Positions 28,649 through 38,601 of a stretch of 64,000 nt of DNA are shown here, in pieces. Source of the DNA: Cognatundibacterium griseum (GTDB taxonomy: Bacteria > Pseudomonadota > Gammaproteobacteria > Burkholderiales > Burkholderiaceae_D); the NCBI RefSeq assembly GCF_014284195.1, contig NZ_JACOGC010000001.1, positions 744,001-808,000 of the forward strand, written 5' to 3'. The notes under the pieces were generated by a model that searched no databases, was not told the origin of the DNA, and saw nothing but the letters and a program-made list of their open reading frames with translations. Position 1 is the first letter of the stretch. Every line of letters begins with the position of its first letter. The translations under genes and the position numbers were made by a program.

Positions 28649-29865
28649 TGAAACAGTTGCTACTCCCTTTGCAGCGCTGGTCGCCGTTCGCTGCACCTGG
28701 TCCAGAGACCAGACTGGTGAATCGTTCCCGGATGATGAATTACGATCAGCCGCTGGTCTGGGTCACGATGATTCTGATGCTGTTCGGTATGGTCATGGTG
28801 TATTCCGCCTCGATTTCCTTGCCTGATTCACCGAAATATGCGAATTACAAAAACGCGCATTTCCTGATTCGCCAGGCGATGTTTGTTCTGGTGTCCGTCA
28901 TCATGGCGGCGCTGGTTTTCCGGATACCGGTTTTGAACTGGCAAAAGCTGGCGCCTTATCTGTTCGTGTTCACACTGATTTTACTGGTTGCTGTCCTGAT
29001 CCCGGGATTGGGTAAAGGGGTGAACGGTGCAAAGCGCTGGCTGTCATTCAAGGTATTCAACCTGCAGCCTTCCGAATTCATGAAACTGTTCATGGTGCTG
29101 TATGCCGCTGACTATACGGTACGCAAACAAGAATACATGCATAAGCTGACCAAAGGATTTGTGCCCATGCTGGCCGCAGTCGGCGTGGTCGGGTTGCTCC
29201 TGCTGCTGGAACCTGATCTCGGCGCCTTCGGTGTGATTGTCTGTATCGCGATGGGAATTTTGTTTTTAGGCGGAATCAACGGTATCTGGTTCGGTGGTAT
29301 TGCAGCGACACTGGTCGGTATTTTTACACTGGTGATCGTCTTGTCTCCCTGGCGGCGGGAGCGGATTTTCGCTTACCTGAGTCCGTTTGATGATGACCAT
29401 GCGCTGGGCAAGGCTTATCAGCTGACGCATTCGCTGATTGCATTTGGGCGCGGGGAGTTGTTTGGCGTGGGGCTCGGCGGCAGCGTTGAAAAACTGCATT
29501 ATCTGCCGGAAGCGCATACCGATTTTTTGCTGGCGGTGATAGGTGAAGAACTGGGATTTGCCGGCGTGATGGTGGTGGTGTTGCTGTTCTACTGGATTAT
29601 CAAGCGGGCATTTGAAATAGGCAGGCAGGCGATTGCGCTTGATCAGACGTTTGCCGGATTGACCGCCAAAGGAATTGGCATCTGGATTGGCGTGCAGGCA
29701 TTCATCAACATGGGGGTGAATCTTGGTTTGCTGCCGACCAAGGGCCTGACTTTGCCATTAATGAGTTATGGCGGTTCCGGCGTCATGATTAATTGTATCG
29801 GGCTGGCAATCCTGCTCCGTGTCGATTATGAAAACCGTGTGCTGATGCGGGGAGGCCGCGCATGA
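28648..29865 (+). CDS. ftsW: Septal peptidoglycan polymerase FtsW
   Basis: This 405-residue SEDS-family glycosyltransferase polymerises septal glycan strands in complex with FtsI. About ten membrane helices are visible after a cytoplasmic head of roughly 30 residues. Family blocks are [59 protein letters not shown] and [11 protein letters not shown]. The gene overlaps murD by 1 nt and murG by 4 nt, so production is coupled to precursor enzymes. Confidence 0.97.
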   Translation: MKQLLLPLQRWSPFAAPGPETRLVNRSRMMNYDQPLVWVTMILMLFGMVMVYSASISLPDSPKYANYKNAHFLIRQAMFVLVSVIMAALVFRIPVLNWQKLAPYLFVFTLILLVAVLIPGLGKGVNGAKRWLSFKVFNLQPSEFMKLFMVLYAADYTVRKQEYMHKLTKGFVPMLAAVGVVGLLLLLEPDLGAFGVIVCIAMGILFLGGINGIWFGGIAATLVGIFTLVIVLSPWRRERIFAYLSPFDDDHALGKAYQLTHSLIAFGRGELFGVGLGGSVEKLHYLPEAHTDFLLAVIGEELGFAGVMVVVLLFYWIIKRAFEIGRQAIALDQTFAGLTAKGIGIWIGVQAFINMGVNLGLLPTKGLTLPLMSYGGSGVMINCIGLAILLRVDYENRVLMRGGRA

Positions 29866-30944
29866 AATCTGGGCAGACCAAAAAACTGATGATTATGGCG
29901 GCCGGCACAGGGGGGCATATTTTCCCCGGATTGGCCATTGCTGAAATCATGCGTGAACGGGGCTGGGAAATCAGCTGGCTGGGCACTAGTACCGGCATGG
30001 AAGGGCAGATCGTTCCGGGACACGGCATTCCGATGGATAAACTGGCATTCACCGGTTTGCGCGGCAAGGGTTGGAAGCACAGTGTGAGCGGCGCCTGGAA
30101 ACTGCTGATCAGTTTTCTGACCTGCTTCCGCTTAATCGGCCAGCGGAATCCCGATGTGGTGCTGGGCATGGGCGGCTATGTCACGGTTCCCGGTGGTTTG
30201 ATGGCGTTTTTGCGAGGCCGGCCGCTGGTGCTGATGAATGCAGATGCCGCCTTGCTGTTATCGAATAAGGCTTTACGCCCGTTTGCCAGCCGGTTGTTGT
30301 TTGGCTTGCCGGCCAAGCATTTGCCGGCAGATCAGAAGATACAGATTACCGGTAATCCGGTTCGTCAGGAAATCTGCGCATTACCTGAGCCACAGCTTCG
30401 TTACGGCCAGCGACAAGGCGCCTTACGGATACTGGTGGTCGGCGGCAGTCTGGGTGCGCGGGCGTTGAATGACTGCCTGCCGCAGGCGCTGGCGCTGATT
30501 CCGGAACAATTACGGCCGGTAGTGACGCACCAGTCCGGAAAACAGAATATCGCAGCACTGCAAAAAAACTATGCTGCTGCCGGCGTGCAGGCCGAAATAC
30601 TGGATTTTATTGACGATATGCCGCGCCGTTATGCACAGGCTGATCTGGTGATCTGCCGTGCCGGTGCGATCACGGTGTCCGAGCTGACGGCTGCCGGTGT
30701 GGCGAGCATCCTGGTGCCTTTCATGGCATCGAGCACATCCCATCAGCAGGAAAACGCGGTCTGGATGGCCGGGCAGCAGGCAGCACTGCACCTGCCGCAG
30801 GCAAAACTGACGCCGACCGCACTGGCAGAACAATTGCAACTGCTGGACCGGACAGCGTGCCAGAAAATGGCGGAACGTGCCTACGCATTGGGGCAGCGCG
30901 GGGCGAGTCAGCATATCGCCGGGATTTTGGAATCATTAACATGA
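29862..30944 (+). CDS. murG: Lipid II synthase, UDP-GlcNAc transferase MurG
   Basis: This 360-residue GT-B fold enzyme attaches GlcNAc to lipid I at the inner face of the membrane. The glycine-rich start [17 protein letters not shown] and the motif [11 protein letters not shown] bind the substrate. The C-terminal donor site has [23 protein letters not shown] and a Gln-rich HQQENA block. It overlaps ftsW and murC by 4 nt each. Confidence 0.97.
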   Translation: MKSGQTKKLMIMAAGTGGHIFPGLAIAEIMRERGWEISWLGTSTGMEGQIVPGHGIPMDKLAFTGLRGKGWKHSVSGAWKLLISFLTCFRLIGQRNPDVVLGMGGYVTVPGGLMAFLRGRPLVLMNADAALLLSNKALRPFASRLLFGLPAKHLPADQKIQITGNPVRQEICALPEPQLRYGQRQGALRILVVGGSLGARALNDCLPQALALIPEQLRPVVTHQSGKQNIAALQKNYAAAGVQAEILDFIDDMPRRYAQADLVICRAGAITVSELTAAGVASILVPFMASSTSHQQENAVWMAGQQAALHLPQAKLTPTALAEQLQLLDRTACQKMAERAYALGQRGASQHIAGILESLT

Positions 30945-32326
30945 AACATAAAGTTAAAAACATACATTTTGTTGGTATCGGCGGCTCGGGGATGAGCGGT
31001 ATTGCCGAGGTCTTGCTGAATCTCGGATACACCGTCTCCGGTTCTGATCTCAGCAGCAATGCCGCCTCGCAGCGTTTATCCGGCCTCGGGGCGCAGATCA
31101 GCATTGGTCATGATGCACAACATATTGAGGGCGCCGATGCTGTCGTGACGTCCACCGCCGTCAAGGGTGACAATCCGGAAGTCGTCGCGGCACGCGCACG
31201 GCATATCCCGATTGTGCCGCGGGCATTGATGCTGGCAGAGCTGATGCGTCTGAAAAGCGGTATCGCTATTGCCGGCACACATGGCAAAACCACGACTACC
31301 AGTCTGGTGGCAAGCGTGCTGGCGCAGGGCGGGCTGGACCCGACCTTTGTGATCGGCGGCAGGCTCAACAGCGCGGGGGCCAATGCCAAATTAGGCAGCG
31401 GTGATTTCATCGTGGCGGAAGCGGATGAATCCGATGCCTCATTCCTGAATCTGTTGCCGGTGATCGAAGTCATTACGAATATCGATGCCGATCACATGGA
31501 AACTTACGGGCACGATTTTGCCCGTCTGAAGCAGGCGTTCATTGAATTTACCCAGCGCTTGCCGTTTTACGGCGTTGCTGTGCTGTGCCTGGATGATGCC
31601 AATGTGCGCGAGATCATGCCATTTGTGTCAAAGCCGGTGGTGACGTATGGTTTTCATCCTGACGCCGATGTACATGCGGTCGATGCCCGGGCTGCAGAGG
31701 GCAAGATGCATTTCACCGTTGTACAGGATGGTTATGCCGACATGCCGGTCAGCCTGAATCAGCCCGGTATGCACAATGTGCAGAATGCCTGCGCCGCAAT
31801 TGCGATTGCACGTGAAGTCGGTGTCGCCGATGTCGCCACACAAAAGGCGCTCAGCGAATTCAACGGCGTGGGCAGACGTTTTACCCGTTATGGCGATATT
31901 CCTCTGGCTGCGGGCGGTCATTTCACCCTGGTGGATGATTACGGACATCATCCGGTAGAGATGGCGGCTACCTTAGCTGCTGCACGCGGCGCTTATCCGG
32001 GGCGCAGGCTGGTGCTGGCATTTCAGCCGCACCGCTATACCCGGACCCGCGATTTGTTTGAGGATTTTGTCAAAGTTATTTCCACGGCAGATGCTGTCGT
32101 GCTGGCCGAAGTTTATGCAGCTGGGGAAGCCGCGATTCTGGCGGCAGACGGCCGCGCCCTGACGCGCGCGCTGCGGGTCACAGGAAAGGTCGAGCCGGTG
32201 TTTGTCGAAGATATTCAGGACATGCCGGAGAGTTTGCTGCGGGTATTGAAAAATGACGACGTGCTGATCGTCATGGGAGCAGGTTCTATCAGTGCAGTGC
32301 CGGCAAAACTGGCGCAGGCAAAATAA
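30941..32326 (+). CDS. murC: UDP-N-acetylmuramate:L-alanine ligase
   Basis: This 461-residue enzyme starts the stem peptide by adding L-Ala. The start is ATG 30941, which overlaps the murG stop (ATGA); the open frame reaches further upstream only inside murG. Visible are the [13 protein letters not shown]ossmann loop, the ATP loop [12 protein letters not shown], the [10 protein letters not shown] block and [13 protein letters not shown]. Its place after murG follows the usual gene order. Confidence 0.97.
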   Translation: MKHKVKNIHFVGIGGSGMSGIAEVLLNLGYTVSGSDLSSNAASQRLSGLGAQISIGHDAQHIEGADAVVTSTAVKGDNPEVVAARARHIPIVPRALMLAELMRLKSGIAIAGTHGKTTTTSLVASVLAQGGLDPTFVIGGRLNSAGANAKLGSGDFIVAEADESDASFLNLLPVIEVITNIDADHMETYGHDFARLKQAFIEFTQRLPFYGVAVLCLDDANVREIMPFVSKPVVTYGFHPDADVHAVDARAAEGKMHFTVVQDGYADMPVSLNQPGMHNVQNACAAIAIAREVGVADVATQKALSEFNGVGRRFTRYGDIPLAAGGHFTLVDDYGHHPVEMAATLAAARGAYPGRRLVLAFQPHRYTRTRDLFEDFVKVISTADAVVLAEVYAAGEAAILAADGRALTRALRVTGKVEPVFVEDIQDMPESLLRVLKNDDVLIVMGAGSISAVPAKLAQAK

Positions 32327-32347
32327 AATTTTTACGGTCAGATCATC

Positions 32348-33307
32348 ATGAGTGAATTGAATAGTCAGTCTCTGGGTAAAGTGGGTGTGCTGTTTGGCGG
32401 ACGTTCTGCCGAGCGCGACGTGTCTGTCATGTCAGGCAATGGCGTACTGGCAGCTCTGAAGAGCAAAGGGGTGGATGCGCATGCCTTTGATCCTGCCGAG
32501 CGCAGTATGGCAGAACTGGCAACTGAAAAATTTGACCGCGTTTTTATTGCCTTGCATGGACGTTATGGCGAGGACGGCAGTCTGCAGGGTGTTCTGGAGC
32601 AGCTGAATATTCCTTATACCGGCAGCGGCGTCATGGCCTCTGCGATTGCGATGGACAAGATATTCACCAAACGTATCTGGCAGACACATGGTCTGAGCAC
32701 GCCGAAATACGCAGTGCTGACACCGCAGACACAATTGCGCACCGTGCCGGATGATCTGGGTCTGCCGCTGATTATCAAACCGCCACATGAAGGATCGACG
32801 ATAGGCATTACTAAAGTCAGGGGATATTCCGAGATGTCGGAAGCCTATGCGCTGGCAGCGCAATTTGATGACGTGGTGCTGGCAGAAGAGTTTATCGAGG
32901 GCAGGGAGCTGACTGTTGCTGTGCTTGGCCAGGGCGAGCAGGCATATGCGTTGCCGATCATCGAAATCGTGGCGCCGGACGGCAATTACGATTATCAGAA
33001 TAAATACTTTACCGATGACACCCGATACCTGTGTCCGGCACCTTTGGATCCGGCACTGACGCAGCAGATTCAGGAGATGGCGGTAGATGCCTATCGCGCT
33101 CTTGACTGCGAAGGCTGGGCGAGACTCGATGTGCTGTTGCGTAAGTCTGATAACCGGCCATTTTTGCTGGAAATTAATACCTCGCCGGGGATGACCGGTC
33201 ACTCGCTGGTTCCGATGGCGGCGAAGGCAACGGGGATGAGTTATGAAGATCTGTGTATGGAAATTTTGAAAACGGCGCGTTTGAAAATCCGGACTGAAGT
33301 GAAATAA
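32348..33307 (+). CDS. ddl: D-alanine:D-alanine ligase
   Basis: This 319-residue ATP-grasp enzyme makes the D-Ala-D-Ala dipeptide used by MurF. The N-terminus shows VGVLFGGRSAERDVSVMSG, and the ATP-grasp region has KPPHEGSTIGI, AEEFIEGRELTV and the Mg site LLEINTSPGMTGHSL. The length equals the DdlB type. It is 21 bp after murC and followed after 41 bp by ftsQ, so it belongs to the same operon. Confidence 0.96.
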   Translation: MSELNSQSLGKVGVLFGGRSAERDVSVMSGNGVLAALKSKGVDAHAFDPAERSMAELATEKFDRVFIALHGRYGEDGSLQGVLEQLNIPYTGSGVMASAIAMDKIFTKRIWQTHGLSTPKYAVLTPQTQLRTVPDDLGLPLIIKPPHEGSTIGITKVRGYSEMSEAYALAAQFDDVVLAEEFIEGRELTVAVLGQGEQAYALPIIEIVAPDGNYDYQNKYFTDDTRYLCPAPLDPALTQQIQEMAVDAYRALDCEGWARLDVLLRKSDNRPFLLEINTSPGMTGHSLVPMAAKATGMSYEDLCMEILKTARLKIRTEVK

Positions 33308-33348
33308 ATCACGAATTAACCGGGAACTCTGGAAAAAGGATTGCAGCC

Positions 33349-34131
33349 ATGTGGCATGACATCAGATGGATGAACATCACCGCGAATGCCCTGTTCGGCA
33401 TGGTGCTGCTTGCCCTGATGGCGTCCGGAGTCTGGTGGGTGATCCAGCGGCCGATGTTTACGCTGGCTGCAATCCGGGTAGAGGCGATGAATACGGAGCC
33501 ATTAAGGCACGTGGATGCGCTGACGATCCGTAATGCGGCGATTCCTAAAATCCGGGGGAATTTTTTTACCGCCAATCTGGATGCAGTCCGTGCTGCTTTT
33601 GAAAGCGTTCCGTGGGTCAGGCGGGCCAGTGTGCAGCGTGAATGGCCGAATAAGCTGACTGTCAGGCTGGAGGAACATGCCGTGTTAGGAACATGGGGTG
33701 AGGATGGCCGCCTGATTTCTGTGCGTGGCGATGTGTTTACCGCGAATCTGGCCGAGGCGGAAGAAGATGCCGAACTGATTTCATTGAGTGGCCCGGACGG
33801 CAGTGAAAAAGAAGTGCTGGCGCAGTACCAGTTATTTCAGCAATGGTTTTCCAGGATCAATCTGGCGCCGGAGGCGGTCCGGTACTCCAGTCGCTACGCA
33901 TGGAGTGTCAGGCTGAACAACGGTATGCAGGTGGAGCTGGGGCGGGTGCAGGACGGTACTACTCTGGAGTCGAGGGTGAATCAGCTGATGACGGTGTATC
34001 CGCAGCTGATTGCCAGTCTGCAGGATAGTATTCAAAGTGTGGATATGCGTTATCCGAATGGTCTGGCGCTGAAATCCAGCCATGGTGCTATCGGGTTGAA
34101 AAAGCAAACAAAGGCAAGTGGGAAGACATGA
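33349..34131 (+). CDS. ftsQ: Cell division protein FtsQ
   Basis: This 260-residue bitopic protein has one membrane helix at about residues 13-32 (FGMVLLALMASGVWWVI), then a periplasmic POTRA domain (FTLAAIRVEAM...VPWVRRASVQREWPNKLTVRLEEH) and a beta domain (GTWGEDGRLISVRGDVFTAN). It recruits FtsB and FtsL to the division site. The start ATG 33349 is weakly preceded by GGA. It overlaps ftsA by 4 nt. Confidence 0.95.
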   Translation: MWHDIRWMNITANALFGMVLLALMASGVWWVIQRPMFTLAAIRVEAMNTEPLRHVDALTIRNAAIPKIRGNFFTANLDAVRAAFESVPWVRRASVQREWPNKLTVRLEEHAVLGTWGEDGRLISVRGDVFTANLAEAEEDAELISLSGPDGSEKEVLAQYQLFQQWFSRINLAPEAVRYSSRYAWSVRLNNGMQVELGRVQDGTTLESRVNQLMTVYPQLIASLQDSIQSVDMRYPNGLALKSSHGAIGLKKQTKASGKT

Positions 34132-35360
34132 CAAAAGACGCAAAAAATCTGATCGTAGGTCTCGATATCGGCACATCTAAAATTGTGGCGGTCGTTGCTG
34201 AAGTCATGCCGGACGGCAGACATGAAGTGATTGGTCTGGGACAGCATGAATCCAAAGGGCTGAAAAAAGGCGTGGTGGTGAATATTGAGGCCACCGTCGA
34301 ATCCATACAGCGCGCGCTCGAAGAAGCGGAGCTGATGGCCGACTGCAAAATCAGCCGGGTATATACCGGCATTGCAGGCAGCCATATCCGCAGCTTTAAT
34401 TCCAGCGGCATGGTGGCGATTAAAGATAAAGAAGTCACCGCAGCGGACGTTTCGCGCGTGATAGAAACGGCGAAGGCGGTGAATATTCCGACCGATCAGC
34501 AATTGCTGCATACATTGCCGCAGGAATTCATCGTTGACAGCCAGGATGATGTGCGCGAGCCCATCGGCATGAGCGGTATTCGCCTGGAAGTCAAAGTACA
34601 TATCGTGACCGGTGCGGTGTCTGCGGTGCAGAACATCGTGAAATGCGTGCGCCGCTGCGGGCTGGAAGTGTCCGACCTGATTCTGCAGCCGATGGCTTCT
34701 GCAGAGGCGGTACTGACACGGGATGAAAAAGAGCTGGGTGTCGTCTTGATTGATATCGGCGGTGGTACGACGGATGTGGCGGTATTTTCCGAAGGATCGA
34801 TTCGCCATACGGCGGTGATTCCGATTGCCGGTGATCAGATCACGAATGATATTGCGATGGCCTTGCGGACACCGACATCGGAAGCAGAAGAAATCAAGGT
34901 TCGTTTCGGAGTTGCCAAGCAGGTGCTGGCAGATCCTGCCGATACGCTGGAGGTGCCCGGCCTGGGTGACCGCGGTCCGCGCTCTTTGTCGCGTCAGGCG
35001 TTAGCGGCAGTGATTGAACCGCGTGTCGAAGAATTGTTTGCGCTGGTGCATCAGGTGGTACGCGAATCCGGTTATGAGGATGTACTGTCGTCAGGCATCG
35101 TGCTGACCGGCGGTTCGGCAGCGATGCCCGGCATGGTTGAAATGGCGGAAGATATTTTTCTGAAGCCGACCAGACTCGGCATGCCCGCTTATACCGGACA
35201 GCTGGCTGATGTGGTGCGCAGCCCGCGTTATGCAACGGTTCTTGGTTTGTTGTTGGAAGCAAAGAAGCAGTATCTGCGTGGTCATCTGGTGACGCGGCAG
35301 GAAGGGTCTGCCAAAGCAGTCTGGCAGCGTATGAAAGAGTGGTTTTTGGGAAATTTTTAA
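34128..35360 (+). CDS. ftsA: Cell division protein FtsA
   Basis: This 410-residue actin-fold ATPase ties FtsZ filaments to the membrane. The phosphate-1 loop VGLDIGTSKIVAVV, the 1C subdomain, DIGGGTTDVAVF (phosphate 2) and GIVLTGGSAAMPGM (adenosine site) are intact. The C-terminus ends in an amphipathic stretch KAVWQRMKEWFLGNF that fits the membrane-targeting helix. It overlaps ftsQ by 4 nt, and ftsZ follows after a leader with a long hairpin. Confidence 0.97.
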   Translation: MTKDAKNLIVGLDIGTSKIVAVVAEVMPDGRHEVIGLGQHESKGLKKGVVVNIEATVESIQRALEEAELMADCKISRVYTGIAGSHIRSFNSSGMVAIKDKEVTAADVSRVIETAKAVNIPTDQQLLHTLPQEFIVDSQDDVREPIGMSGIRLEVKVHIVTGAVSAVQNIVKCVRRCGLEVSDLILQPMASAEAVLTRDEKELGVVLIDIGGGTTDVAVFSEGSIRHTAVIPIAGDQITNDIAMALRTPTSEAEEIKVRFGVAKQVLADPADTLEVPGLGDRGPRSLSRQALAAVIEPRVEELFALVHQVVRESGYEDVLSSGIVLTGGSAAMPGMVEMAEDIFLKPTRLGMPAYTGQLADVVRSPRYATVLGLLLEAKKQYLRGHLVTRQEGSAKAVWQRMKEWFLGNF

Positions 35361-35367
35361 TTAGCTT

Positions 35368-35400
35368 TTTACACCATTACAGGTGTACTCATTTTATAAT
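35368..35400 (+). promoter_or_regulatory. Possible internal promoter for ftsZ
   Basis: A perfect TATAAT lies at 35395-35400, in the 120-bp gap between ftsA and ftsZ. A TTTACA at 35368-35373 is spaced too far (21 bp) for a normal -35 box, and ACACC...GGTGT between them forms a small hairpin. A separate promoter for ftsZ is plausible but not proven. Confidence 0.4.
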
Positions 35401-35411
35401 GGTCTGATCTA

Positions 35412-35464
35412 CAGTTATTAGTCGCTAGTCGTCTCATCGTGTGATGATTAGCGACTGATAACTG
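35412..35464 (+). promoter_or_regulatory. Long hairpin in the ftsZ leader
   Basis: CAGTTATTAGTCGCTA (35412-35427) pairs with TAGCGACTGATAACTG (35449-35464), 15 of 16 positions canonical and one T-G pair. The loop has a second small stem TCATC/GATGA around GTGT. The GGAGGAG ribosome site starts 7 nt after the stem. There is no T-run, so it is not a terminator; RNA stability or protein binding is more likely. Confidence 0.7.
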
Positions 35465-35483
35465 CCTACCTGGAGGAGTCATG

Positions 35484-36683
35484 ATGGAGTTCGATATGGT
35501 TGATAACGCCACACAAGGCACCGTAATTAAGGTTGTCGGCGTAGGTGGCGCAGGCGGTAATGCAGTTCAGCATATGATCAACAAAGGCGTGTCCGGTGTT
35601 GAATTCATTGCTGCCAATACCGATGCACAGGCATTGCTGCAATCCAAAGCGCATAACGTGATTCAGATCGGTGAAACCGGTCTGGGTGCAGGGATGAAAC
35701 CGGAAGTCGGTCGCAAACTGGCAGAGGATTCCCGTTCCCGGATCGAAGACGCTTTGCGTGGCGCACACATGGTGTTTATCGCAGCTGGTATGGGCGGCGG
35801 CACCGGCACCGGTGCTGCTCCTGTAGTGGCACAGGTTGCAAAAGAACTCGGTGCGCTGACCGTTGCCGTGGTATCCAAACCCTTCTCTTACGAAGGCAAG
35901 AAGTGCATGGATATCGCCGACGAAGGTCTGGATGCGTTGACCCAGCATGTGGATTCACTCATTATTATCCTCAATGAAAAGCTGGAAGAAATTTACGAAG
36001 ACGACAGCATGATCGAATGGCTGCAGCATGCCGACGATGTATTGAATAATGCGGTTGCCGGTATCGCTGAAATTATCAATGTGCCTGGCCACATCAATGT
36101 CGATTTCAATGACGTTAAAACGATCATGGGCGAACAAGGTAAAGCCATGATGGGGACGGCGACTGCTTCCGGCGTTGACCGTGCGCGTATCGCTGCAGAA
36201 CAGGCAGTGGCATCGCCACTGCTGGATGGTATCGATTTGTCCGGCGCACGCGGTGTGCTGGTGAATGTAACGGCCAGCCGCAGCCTGAAAGGTAAGGAAA
36301 TCAAAGAAGTGATGTCGGCTGTCCGCGCATTCGCCGCACCGGACGCTTCGATCGCCCAGGGTATTGCTTACGATGAAAACATGGGTGATGAAATCCGTGT
36401 CACCGTTGTTGCGACAGGCCTGGGCCGTGGCAAGAAAAATATCCAGCTGGTGCAAACTCCGATGCTGCGGACAGGTACCAATAATGAACCCGTCATGGCA
36501 GCGGCAGCAATGAGTTCCACCACGGTGTCAAACGGCATGGCAACTGCAGCACCGGCATTTGATGGTCTGAGCAAACCTGCTGTCTGGCGTCGTGAATCGG
36601 CTTCGGATACTGTCCGTGCGCTGGAAAAAAACGGAATGGAGACTTATGACATTCCTGCATTCCTGCGCAAACAGGCTGACTGA
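35484..36683 (+). CDS. ftsZ: Cell division GTPase FtsZ
   Basis: This 399-residue tubulin homologue forms the Z ring. ATG 35484 has the best distance (7 nt) from GGAGG; ATG 35481 just before it is also possible. The T-loop GMGGGTGTGAAPVVA, the T7 loop VDFNDVKTIMGEQG and the conserved C-terminal peptide YDIPAFLRKQ are present. That peptide binds FtsA and other partners. The linker before it is short and rich in Ala, Thr and Ser. Transcription ends at the terminator at 36763. Confidence 0.98.
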   Translation: MEFDMVDNATQGTVIKVVGVGGAGGNAVQHMINKGVSGVEFIAANTDAQALLQSKAHNVIQIGETGLGAGMKPEVGRKLAEDSRSRIEDALRGAHMVFIAAGMGGGTGTGAAPVVAQVAKELGALTVAVVSKPFSYEGKKCMDIADEGLDALTQHVDSLIIILNEKLEEIYEDDSMIEWLQHADDVLNNAVAGIAEIINVPGHINVDFNDVKTIMGEQGKAMMGTATASGVDRARIAAEQAVASPLLDGIDLSGARGVLVNVTASRSLKGKEIKEVMSAVRAFAAPDASIAQGIAYDENMGDEIRVTVVATGLGRGKKNIQLVQTPMLRTGTNNEPVMAAAAMSSTTVSNGMATAAPAFDGLSKPAVWRRESASDTVRALEKNGMETYDIPAFLRKQAD

Positions 36684-36762
36684 CACACTGACAACAGCCT
36701 GCAGGCTGAATAAACAGGCAGACTGATGCTTGTTTAAACCCGTCCATCAGCAGCTTCGCTTA

Positions 36763-36795
36763 AAACAGCACAAGTTTTCTTGTGCTGTTTTTTTT
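36763..36795 (+). terminator. Rho-independent terminator after ftsZ
   Basis: AAACAGCACAAG and CTTGTGCTGTTT pair around a TTTT loop and run into a T tract. It closes the dcw transcript before the peroxiredoxin gene. Confidence 0.9.
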
Positions 36796-36912
36796 GTGCA
36801 TTCTGCAGATTTTTTTCAACTCAGGCATACTGCGCCCAGTACGCAGCTTTCACGGGAAAGCTGACGCGGTGCCAGTGGGCAATTTATTTTGAATCAATTG
36901 AAAGGAAACATG

Positions 36913-37419
36913 ATGAGCATACAGATTGGCGAACATTTACCTGCCGGCAGCCTGGCAGAATTCATTGAAGTGGAAGGCGAAGGCTGCACTCTCGGCCCGA
37001 ATACTTTTCAGGTCGCCGATCTGGTCAAGGGCAAGACGATTGCCATTTTTGGATTGCCAGGCGCTTACACGCCGACCTGCTCTGCCAAGCATGTACCGGG
37101 CTATATTCAGCACGCCGCTGCGTTGAAAGCCAAAGGTGTGGATGAAATCTGGTGTATTTCAGTAAACGATGCGTTTGTGATGGGTGCCTGGGGACGCGAT
37201 CAGAAAGCTACCGGTATCGTGCGTATGATGGCTGACGGTAATGCCGCATACAGCAAGGCGCTCGGACTGGACGCCGATTTCAGCCAGTTCGGCATGGGAA
37301 CACGGTCTCAGCGTTATTCTTTGCTGGTGGTCGATGGTATCGTCAAACAGGTCAATGTTGAGGCTCCTGGTAAGTTTGAAGTGTCAAACGCGGAAACATT
37401 GCTGGCTCAGTTGGGCTGA
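36913..37419 (+). CDS. Peroxiredoxin of the Prx5 type
   Basis: This 168-residue thiol peroxidase reduces peroxides. The peroxidatic Cys is in PGAYTPTCSAKHVPGY (near residue 56), the signature of the Prx5/AhpE-like group, and VNDAFVMGAW and SQRYSLLV are further family blocks. ATG 36910 or 36913 can both be used; AAAGGAA lies upstream. The partner reductant is unknown; a glutaredoxin or thioredoxin domain is not fused. It stands between the ftsZ terminator and lpxC, an arrangement common in Burkholderiales. Confidence 0.9.
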   Translation: MSIQIGEHLPAGSLAEFIEVEGEGCTLGPNTFQVADLVKGKTIAIFGLPGAYTPTCSAKHVPGYIQHAAALKAKGVDEIWCISVNDAFVMGAWGRDQKATGIVRMMADGNAAYSKALGLDADFSQFGMGTRSQRYSLLVVDGIVKQVNVEAPGKFEVSNAETLLAQLG

Positions 37420-37442
37420 TCATTTCCGATCTGCAGTAAAAG

Positions 37443-37478
37443 AAGCGCAGTGCCGGTTGGCCTTGCGCTTTTTTTTTG
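37443..37478 (+). terminator. Rho-independent terminator after the peroxiredoxin gene
   Basis: AAGCGCA (37443-37449) pairs with TGCGCTT (37464-37470), followed by seven or more T. The loop contains a small GCC/GGC pair. Confidence 0.75.
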
Positions 37479-37603
37479 ATGATTTTCGGTGCTGGCGATA
37501 GCCCGCTGAGCTTGTACGCATCTGATGTTGTCTTTTTGTCTGACCCAAGCACTGCAGTGGGCTGACTTACATCGCTTATCCGGCGAATCGCTATAATAGC
37601 GGG

Positions 37604-38539
37604 ATGTTAAAGCAAACCACTATCCAACAAACAGTCAAAACAATCGGTGTTGGCCTGCATTCAGGCACCAAGGTTGAACTGGTCATGCGTCCGGCTCCGG
37701 TTGATACGGGCATCGTGTTTACCCGCACCGATCTTGTTCCTCCGCTGGTGTTTCCCGCCAGTGCAACCGGGGTCGGCGATACCCGCATGGCATCCACGCT
37801 GTCAAACAATGGTGAACGGGTTTCCACGGTTGAACATCTGTTATCTGCCTGCGCTGGTCTTGGAATCGATAATCTCTATATCGATGTCAGCGCTGAGGAA
37901 ATTCCAATCATGGATGGTTCTGCCTCGTCTTTTGTCTATCTGTTGCAGCAGGCCGGGATGCAGGAGCAGGACGCCGCCAAGAAATTTATCCGCGTATTAA
38001 AACCGGTGGAGATTCGTGAAGGCAAAGGGGCTGCAGAGAAATGGGCTCGCCTGGAGCCGTATAACGGATTCAAACTGCATTTTTTTATTGAATTTAATCA
38101 TCCTGCGGTCGATGGCACTGTGCAGACAGCAGAGGTCGATTTTGAAAAAGTGTCGTTTGTTAAGGACGTGGCAAGAGCGCGCACTTTCGGTTTCATGCAG
38201 GATGTGGAAATGCTGCGTGGCATTGGCCTTGCCCGCGGTGGCTCCATGGAAAATGCCATCGTGATGGACGAATACCGGATACTGAATTCAGATGGCCTGC
38301 GTTTTGATGATGAGTTTGTGCGTCATAAAATACTCGACGCCATCGGCGATCTCTACCTGATCGGGCATCCATTGCTGGCCAGTTATACGGCACATAAATC
38401 CGGGCATGGATTGAATAATCAGCTGTTGCGGGTATTGTTATCCCAGCCGGATGCTTATGAAATCGTCACGTTTGACGATGTGCGACAGGCGCCGGTCAGT
38501 TACGCAGGGCAGGCTGACAGGGAATGGGCATTTGCCTGA
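37604..38539 (+). CDS. lpxC: UDP-3-O-acyl-N-acetylglucosamine deacetylase
   Basis: This 311-residue zinc enzyme carries out the first committed step of lipid A synthesis. Zinc-site and catalytic blocks are [14 protein letters not shown] (His), [12 protein letters not shown] (His and Asp ligands) and [12 protein letters not shown] (catalytic His). [11 protein letters not shown] is also typical. The presence of LpxC supports a Gram-negative envelope. GCGGG directly precedes the ATG. The gene is downstream of ftsZ as in many proteobacteria. Confidence 0.97.
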   Translation: MLKQTTIQQTVKTIGVGLHSGTKVELVMRPAPVDTGIVFTRTDLVPPLVFPASATGVGDTRMASTLSNNGERVSTVEHLLSACAGLGIDNLYIDVSAEEIPIMDGSASSFVYLLQQAGMQEQDAAKKFIRVLKPVEIREGKGAAEKWARLEPYNGFKLHFFIEFNHPAVDGTVQTAEVDFEKVSFVKDVARARTFGFMQDVEMLRGIGLARGGSMENAIVMDEYRILNSDGLRFDDEFVRHKILDAIGDLYLIGHPLLASYTAHKSGHGLNNQLLRVLLSQPDAYEIVTFDDVRQAPVSYAGQADREWAFA

Positions 38540-38551
38540 GATGACGGTGTG

Positions 38552-38584
38552 TCGGCTGCGGATAGTTTTTATCCTGTTAGCCGA
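38552..38584. terminator. Possible hairpin terminator between lpxC and the methyltransferase gene
   Basis: TCGGCT (38552-38557) and AGCCGA (38579-38584) pair with an inner GGATA/TATCC stem. There is no clear T-run on either side, so it is only a candidate stop for these convergent genes. Confidence 0.4.
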
Positions 38585-38601
38585 TCTCTACCTGCACTGC
38601 C

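Noticed and set aside
36684..38539. Peroxiredoxin between ftsZ and lpxC as an unusual insertion
   Set aside because: This order is known in many Burkholderiales, so it is not treated as novel.
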